DNA of 8,379 nt from Calditrichota bacterium (lineage in GTDB: Bacteria > Calditrichota > Calditrichia > RBG-13-44-9), in the NCBI GenBank assembly GCA_024276455.1, contig JAJRXE010000070.1:1-8379 (forward strand), read 5' to 3'. Position numbers and translations under genes: made by a program. Positions 5,225 through 8,379 of this stretch are shown here, in pieces. Numbering within the stretch: the stretch's first letter is position 1; each line of letters starts with the position of its first letter. The notes beneath the pieces were generated by a model. That model was not told where the DNA came from. It searched no databases and worked only from the letters and a program-made list of their open reading frames with translations.

Positions 5225-6356
5225 GATTTTTGTCGAATTCGAACAGGGCATTCAAAAAAACATCTAGATCATCCTGGTTGTTGTAGAAATGGGGGGAAAC
5301 CCGGATTTTCCCTTCCCGCAGGGAAACGGTTATGCGGCGTTCTTTCAGGTATTTCACCACTTCTTCCGCCCGGGGATGGAAGAAGGTAACAATCCCGGAG
5401 CGGTATTCCGGGCTTGGGTCAGTAAACAGGCGGTAGCCGGCTTCTTGCAGGCGGTTAATCAGATAGTCGGTATTTTGCAGGACTTTCTCTTCGATGTTGG
5501 CGGGACCGATTTCCAGCATCATCTTCAGGGTGGCTTTGGCACCGATGATTCCGATGGTGTTAAAGGTCCCGGTTTCGAAGCGATTGGCGTCCGGAGCGAA
5601 TTCCTGGAAATAGTTGAAAAAATCGTAGGGGGTTTTCACGCTGAGCCAGCCGGCCATGGTGGGATAAAGTTGGTCGAAAATGCGGGGGGAAATGTACACA
5701 AATCCCAGCCCGGCCGGCCACATGAGCCATTTATGACCGCTGGTGGAGAGGAAATCGATCTGCATGTCCTGCACGTCCAGCTGCAGGGCGCCCAACCCCT
5801 GGATGGCGTCCACGGAAAAAATAATATTGTGGCGGCGGCAGAGTTCCCCGATGGCTCTCAGATCGTTGCGGAAGCCGTTCAGGAATTCCACGAAGCTGAT
5901 GGAAAGCACCCGGGTGCGGGGGTGGATTTTCGCCTCCAGATCTTCCAGTGAAATGGTACCCTGACGGTGTTCCACAAAGTCCAGTTCCACGCCCAGCCGT
6001 TTCAGTCCACGGAAAGGGATCACATTGGAGGGGAATTCGAAATTATTCAATAGCACGCGGTCGCCCGAATGCCAGTCCAGCCCCAGGGAGAGGATGTTTA
6101 GCCCGGCAGACGTGTTCGGAACCAGGGCAAGGTTTGCCGCTGGGGCGTTTATGAGCTTGCCAATCAGCTCTTTTAAATGTTTTTTTTCCTCCAGTGCTGC
6201 CGGCCAGAATTCGATGTCTTTCTTATTGCGAAATTGCAGTAAATTTTCGATGGCTTCTTTTGCACGGGTATTCAGTGGCGCAATGCCGGCGTGGTTCAGG
6301 TAAATTTGTTCCGGGAGGTGAGGAAACAGGTTTCGATAGGTTTGCCAGTCGGTCAT
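5220..6356 (-). CDS. Class V aminotransferase-fold PLP-dependent enzyme
   Basis: A 378-residue cytoplasmic PLP enzyme of the NifS/isopenicillin-N-epimerase-like group. The N-terminal YLNHAGIAPL (19-28) is typical. PLP contacts are visible: NTSAGLN (81-87) for the phosphate, D183 in SVDAIQG for the pyridine nitrogen with Q186, and the Schiff-base lysine K209 in STSGHKW, followed by WPAGLGFVYI. ETGTFN (261-266) and RVSPHFYN with R352 (352-359) complete the site. The active-site cysteine loop of SufS-type desulfurases (RAGHHC-like) is absent: the matching region reads REGKIRVSPHF. A desulfurase role is therefore unlikely, and epimerase, lyase or kynureninase-like chemistry is possible; the substrate is unknown. 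The start is supported by AAGGA eight bases before the ATG. Its last two codons and stop (CGT TAG) come from, or coincide with, the end of the right flanking repeat. The full length suggests it is still functional. Confidence 0.9.
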   Translation of the reverse strand: MTDWQTYRNLFPHLPEQIYLNHAGIAPLNTRAKEAIENLLQFRNKKDIEFWPAALEEKKHLKELIGKLINAPAANLALVPNTSAGLNILSLGLDWHSGDRVLLNNFEFPSNVIPFRGLKRLGVELDFVEHRQGTISLEDLEAKIHPRTRVLSISFVEFLNGFRNDLRAIGELCRRHNIIFSVDAIQGLGALQLDVQDMQIDFLSTSGHKWLMWPAGLGFVYISPRIFDQLYPTMAGWLSVKTPYDFFNYFQEFAPDANRFETGTFNTIGIIGAKATLKMMLEIGPANIEEKVLQNTDYLINRLQEAGYRLFTDPSPEYRSGIVTFFHPRAEEVVKYLKERRITVSLREGKIRVSPHFYNNQDDLDVFLNALFEFDKNR

Positions 6357-6393
6357 GGGAGATTTCCTTGTTTTATTCTAGTACAATTTATTT

Positions 6394-6439
6394 AAATTAA
6401 AATAATTACACGGTTGGGGGAAATCAAATGTAAAAGAGA
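6394..6439 (-). promoter_or_regulatory. Candidate promoter of the PLP-enzyme gene
   Basis: On the minus strand TTGATT is followed 17 bases later by TATTTT, ending roughly 40 bases before the start codon. The fit is only partial, and the surrounding sequence is so AT-rich that chance matches are common. Confidence 0.25.
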
Positions 6440-6926
6440 AAAGAGAATTGGTTAAATTATTAGGTTTTTAATTATTTTTTAATCACCTTTGTATATAATT
6501 GAAAATTTTTTCCCTTTGTTAAATATTAATTAAATAAATTATGAAATTTTAAAAAATATTTTAGACAAGAAGTAAAATTCTCCTTTTCATCTGTGAATTT
6601 TTAATTAATTAAAAATTGAAATTTTTTAATTTTGAAAAAATATTTCTTGACAAAATATTTATTATTTATCATTCTATAAAGGAATCCAAAAAATGAATTT
6701 TTAATAAAATATACGTCAAAGAGATACCCCGTAGAAAAAAAATTTTACCTATACAATGTTGTAGTTTTTATAAGATATATCTTCTCCATCAAATATAAAA
6801 TTTAAATTTAATTTTTATGTTAATAATTAATAAAGTTCGGAATAAATCCCCACCTTACAAAAAATTTTGAATTATAATTAATAGTTAATTTAAAGCTTTA
6901 AATAATAAGCATTTTTAGGAGGAAAA
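6440..6926. other. Very AT-rich intergenic region with palindromes
   Basis: Nearly 490 bases with long runs of A/T and no credible gene. It separates the divergent PLP-enzyme gene and the truncated plus-strand gene at 6927. Palindromes are AGATATATCT (6773-6782) and the 16-bp ATTTAAAGCTTTAAAT (6888-6903). A consensus TTGACA occurs at 6647-6652, but the nearest TATAAA is 22 bases away; an AAGGA-led ATG near 6694 opens only three codons. A TATAAT is at 6873-6878. Possible roles are promoter DNA, a curved or xenogeneic-silencer-type binding region, or eroded foreign DNA; the sequence alone does not decide. Confidence 0.5.
6873..6922 (+). promoter_or_regulatory. Promoter/operator/ribosome site of the truncated gene
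   Basis: TATAAT (6873-6878) without a good -35, then a perfect 16-bp palindrome ATTTAAAGCTTTAAAT (6888-6903), then AGGAGG (6917-6922) four bases from the run leading into ATG 6927. The palindrome lies between the expected transcription start and the ribosome site, where it could be an operator or a 5'-UTR hairpin. Confidence 0.35.
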
Positions 6927-6977
6927 ATGAAAAAAATAATTTTGTTATTCTTAATTTTGTTGATAGAGTCAAGTTAA
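6927..6977 (+). pseudogene. 5' end of a secreted-protein gene truncated by the IS256-type element
   Basis: A strong AGGAGG precedes ATG and the codons for MKKIILLFLILLIESS, followed by TAA. Two lysines and then an uninterrupted run of about ten Ile/Leu/Phe residues are the n- and h-regions of a signal peptide, so this was the start of an exported or lipoprotein-type product. The reading frame meets the left tip of the insertion sequence (TTAATTGTG from 6974) at codon 16, and the tip supplies the stop. No convincing continuation of the gene is visible right of the element (8221 onward): all three frames close quickly. The rest of the gene was therefore probably deleted or lies beyond a rearrangement. 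Its own function cannot be named. Confidence 0.6.
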
Positions 6978-8135
6978 TTGTGTCTCAACTCTCCTGTGGA
7001 CCGTAACATTATTTTTCTGTTCTTGATAAATTGTGTAATAATACTCCCAGTTCTTCAAACGACGTTGCTGGAGTTTCTCGTTCGTTTCTTGCAAGATAGC
7101 ATACAAATATTTCTCAGCACTGGCTTCGCTCTGGAACTGTTCCATGCTCTTTAAGCGGCGCTTAATTTCTTTATTCACCCGTTCCAACGCATTGGTCGTG
7201 TAAACGTAAGGACGTATTGGCAACGGCAGCTTCATAAACCGCAGTAAATCCGCTAGAGCCTCTTTCCAGCTGGCAATGAGACGAGGATAAATCTTACCCC
7301 ATCGGCGAACCAATTCCTCAAAATGCTCAAGCGCTTGCTCTTTATTCACTGCCTGATACACCCGCTTAAAATCGCCCAGAATGGCCTCCCGATCCCTTTG
7401 CCGAACCCTGGCACCACTGCGACGCATCATGTGAACCAGGCACCGCTGATAGTAAGCCGTGGGAAATAGCTCACTAATAACCTTTTTCAGCCCCGATAAA
7501 CCATCGGCCACTATAAACTCCGCCCTCTCTACGCCCCGCTCTCTTAACTCCTGCAAAATCTCTCGCCAATTCTCAGCCGATTCCACACCGCCCGGCAACC
7601 AATATCCCAATATCTCCCGGCGACCATCCTCCCTGATGGCTAAGGCAACGTATACGGCTTCCTTCTCCACCCGATCCCGCTTTAAGGGAACAAACAACGC
7701 ATCCAGGAAGATAACCGCATACTGCTTCTCCAATGGACGTTGCCGCCAGGCCGTAATCTCTTGCTCGGCTATCTGGCTCAGACGCGAGGCCGTCGTCGCA
7801 GACAGATTCATCCCATACAACTGCTTAAATACCAGGCCAATCTTGCGTGTCGATACACCCGCCATGATCAAGGCTCTGACAAGGGCCTCTGTCTCCTCAA
7901 TGGAACGCCGACGCTCCGGCAATAACCGGGTCTTAAATCCACCATCCCGACTCCGGGGAACCCGAATGGCTCGTAACTCTCCGCAGGGCAAATGCAAATC
8001 CCGAGAATAGTAACCGTTACCTTTGGTCTCGGGATGGGATTCTAAATAGAGCTGGCGCTCTTCCTGCAACATCTTCTCCAATATCTGCTTGACTTGGTCA
8101 AAAAACAATTCTAATATGCTAGTGTTATCTTTCAT
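6969..8135 (-). CDS. IS256-family (mutator-type) DDE transposase
   Basis: A 388-residue transposase counted from ATG 8135. The frame is open back to 8216, but 8135 has AGGAGG eight bases upstream and the family's usual start (MKDNTSILELFFDQV), while a start at 8216 would lie upstream of the apparent promoter. The DDE triad is visible: D145 in IFLDALFVP, D211 in IVADGLSG and E318 in TTNALERVNKEIKRR. The conserved CLVHMMRR is at 232-239 and an N-terminal DNA-binding region with TRKIGLVFKQLYG precedes the catalytic core. The length is normal and there are no frameshifts, so the enzyme should be active. The gene reads through the left tip of the element, and its stop (TGA, 6971-6969) is in the flanking DNA, adding a couple of host-derived residues. 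Expression is probably restrained by the hairpin over its ribosome site (8141-8187). Confidence 0.93.
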   Translation of the reverse strand: MKDNTSILELFFDQVKQILEKMLQEERQLYLESHPETKGNGYYSRDLHLPCGELRAIRVPRSRDGGFKTRLLPERRRSIEETEALVRALIMAGVSTRKIGLVFKQLYGMNLSATTASRLSQIAEQEITAWRQRPLEKQYAVIFLDALFVPLKRDRVEKEAVYVALAIREDGRREILGYWLPGGVESAENWREILQELRERGVERAEFIVADGLSGLKKVISELFPTAYYQRCLVHMMRRSGARVRQRDREAILGDFKRVYQAVNKEQALEHFEELVRRWGKIYPRLIASWKEALADLLRFMKLPLPIRPYVYTTNALERVNKEIKRRLKSMEQFQSEASAEKYLYAILQETNEKLQQRRLKNWEYYYTIYQEQKNNVTVHRRVETQLT

Positions 8136-8140
8136 TGTTT

Positions 8141-8187
8141 CAGCCTCCTGTGTTTTTGTTACTTTCTTTTTGGTCCACAGGAGGCTG
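8141..8187 (-). promoter_or_regulatory. Ribosome-site-sequestering hairpin of the transposase gene
   Basis: On the minus-strand transcript CAGCCTCCTGTG (8187-8176) pairs perfectly over 12 bp with CACAGGAGGCTG (8152-8141) across a 23-base loop. The second arm contains the AGGAGG ribosome site of ATG 8135, so the folded RNA would be poorly translated. The start predicted from the internal promoter falls within the first arm, so the element's own transcript would lack about half of it. Confidence 0.6.
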
Positions 8188-8216
8188 ATTTTATTTATTT
8201 CAGCTCCCAGACACAA
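8188..8216 (-). promoter_or_regulatory. Internal promoter of the IS256-type transposase
   Basis: On the minus strand TTGTGT (8216-8211), inside the right terminal inverted repeat, and TAAAAT (8193-8188) are 17 bases apart, an ideal spacing. Transcription should begin near 8182-8178. Having the -35 box in the transposon tip is common in insertion sequences and links transposase binding to self-repression. Confidence 0.5.
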
Positions 8217-8291
8217 TTAAAATTACACAACCATAATTTTTGTCAAGTCCTGAAAAAAGTTTACACCTACTTTATTTGAATTATCATTTCT

Positions 8292-8336
8292 AAAAGGAAA
8301 GAGAAGGAGCCCGTAGGGCGACTGAACTTTCCTTTT
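8292..8336. repeat. Stem-loop in the right flank
   Basis: A perfect 10-bp inverted repeat, AAAAGGAAAG (8292-8301) with CTTTCCTTTT (8327-8336), encloses 25 bases that contain a second small hairpin, GCCC-GTA-GGGC (8309-8319). Short T-runs follow it on the plus strand, so it could act as a terminator for transcription from the left, or be a dispersed repeat or the end of another element. No gene is visible from 8221 to 8379. Confidence 0.35.
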
Positions 8337-8379
8337 TCTAAACCAAAAGTTTTTCTTTCTCTCACTAACATCGACTTTC

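Larger units (their letters stand above)
6974..8220. mobile_element. IS256-family insertion sequence
   Basis: A 1247-bp element, normal for IS256, carrying one transposase gene. Left tip TTAATTGTGTCT (6974-6985) and right tip AGACACAATTAA (8209-8220) are perfect 12-bp inverted repeats. Further in, CTCCTGTGGACC (6991-7002) is inverted at the right end (8172-8183). The two blocks are separated by 5 bases on the left and 25 on the right, so the ends are asymmetric. Flanking octamers (GAGTCAAG left, AATTACAC right) do not match, so the 8-9 bp target duplication usual for this family is missing. The element interrupts a gene with a signal peptide. Confidence 0.85.

Noticed and set aside
5220..6356. 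SufS/CsdA-type cysteine desulfurase
   Set aside because: The active-site cysteine loop is absent; the equivalent segment reads REGKIRVSPHF. No Suf genes are adjacent.
6647..6680. Promoter from TTGACA to TATAAA in the AT-rich region
   Set aside because: The spacing is 22 bases, outside the usual 16-18, and the start codon that follows opens only three codons.
6966..8247. GTCAAG at 6968-6973 and again at about 8242-8247 as a target duplication
   Set aside because: The right copy lies over 20 bases outside the inverted repeat tip and is only six bases; a real IS256 duplication would abut both tips and be 8-9 bp.

Overview
The window suggests a free-living bacterium with moderately GC-rich coding DNA and very AT-rich spacers. 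A CHASE2-class III cyclase with a TPR-like tail, a CNNM-type membrane protein and strong AGGAGG ribosome sites would fit the FCB group (for example Calditrichota or Ignavibacteria). That placement is inference from gene style only. No rRNA, tRNA or CRISPR array is visible.

Layout: (1) A probable gene start runs off the left edge (minus strand, bases 1-8). (2) 138-1211, minus: a CNNM/HlyC-type integral membrane protein with a CBS pair. (3) 1212-1885: spacer holding a dead 62-codon reading frame that still has a promoter, palindrome and strong ribosome site, plus a stray REP-like hairpin 3' of the cyclase. (4) 1886-4036, minus: a complete CHASE2 sensor adenylyl cyclase with class IIIb active-site residues. 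(5) 4037-5224: promoter region, then a Y1 (HUH) transposase of the IS200/RAYT type (4591-5040, plus) bracketed by two ~162-bp direct repeats. Each repeat is an inverted pair of small elements of the form GTTAGCC-N6-TTCA-N6'-GG. (6) 5220-6356, minus: a class V PLP-dependent enzyme whose stop codon lies inside the repeat terminus. (7) 6357-6968: very AT-rich spacer ending in a start site and signal-peptide codons of a plus-strand gene. (8) 6974-8220: an IS256-family insertion sequence (transposase on minus) that cuts off this gene after about 16 codons. (9) 8221-8379: right flank with a 10-bp stem-loop and no gene.

The three chromosomal genes are all on the minus strand but are separated by long spacers and probably transcribed independently. 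They show no shared pathway. Most of the interest is mobile DNA. The first item is the REP/RAYT-like locus, where head and loop sequences are constant while the stems vary with preserved pairing. The second is the IS256 element, whose transposase ribosome site is buried in a 12-bp hairpin that should form only on read-through transcripts, since its own apparent promoter would start inside the 5' arm.
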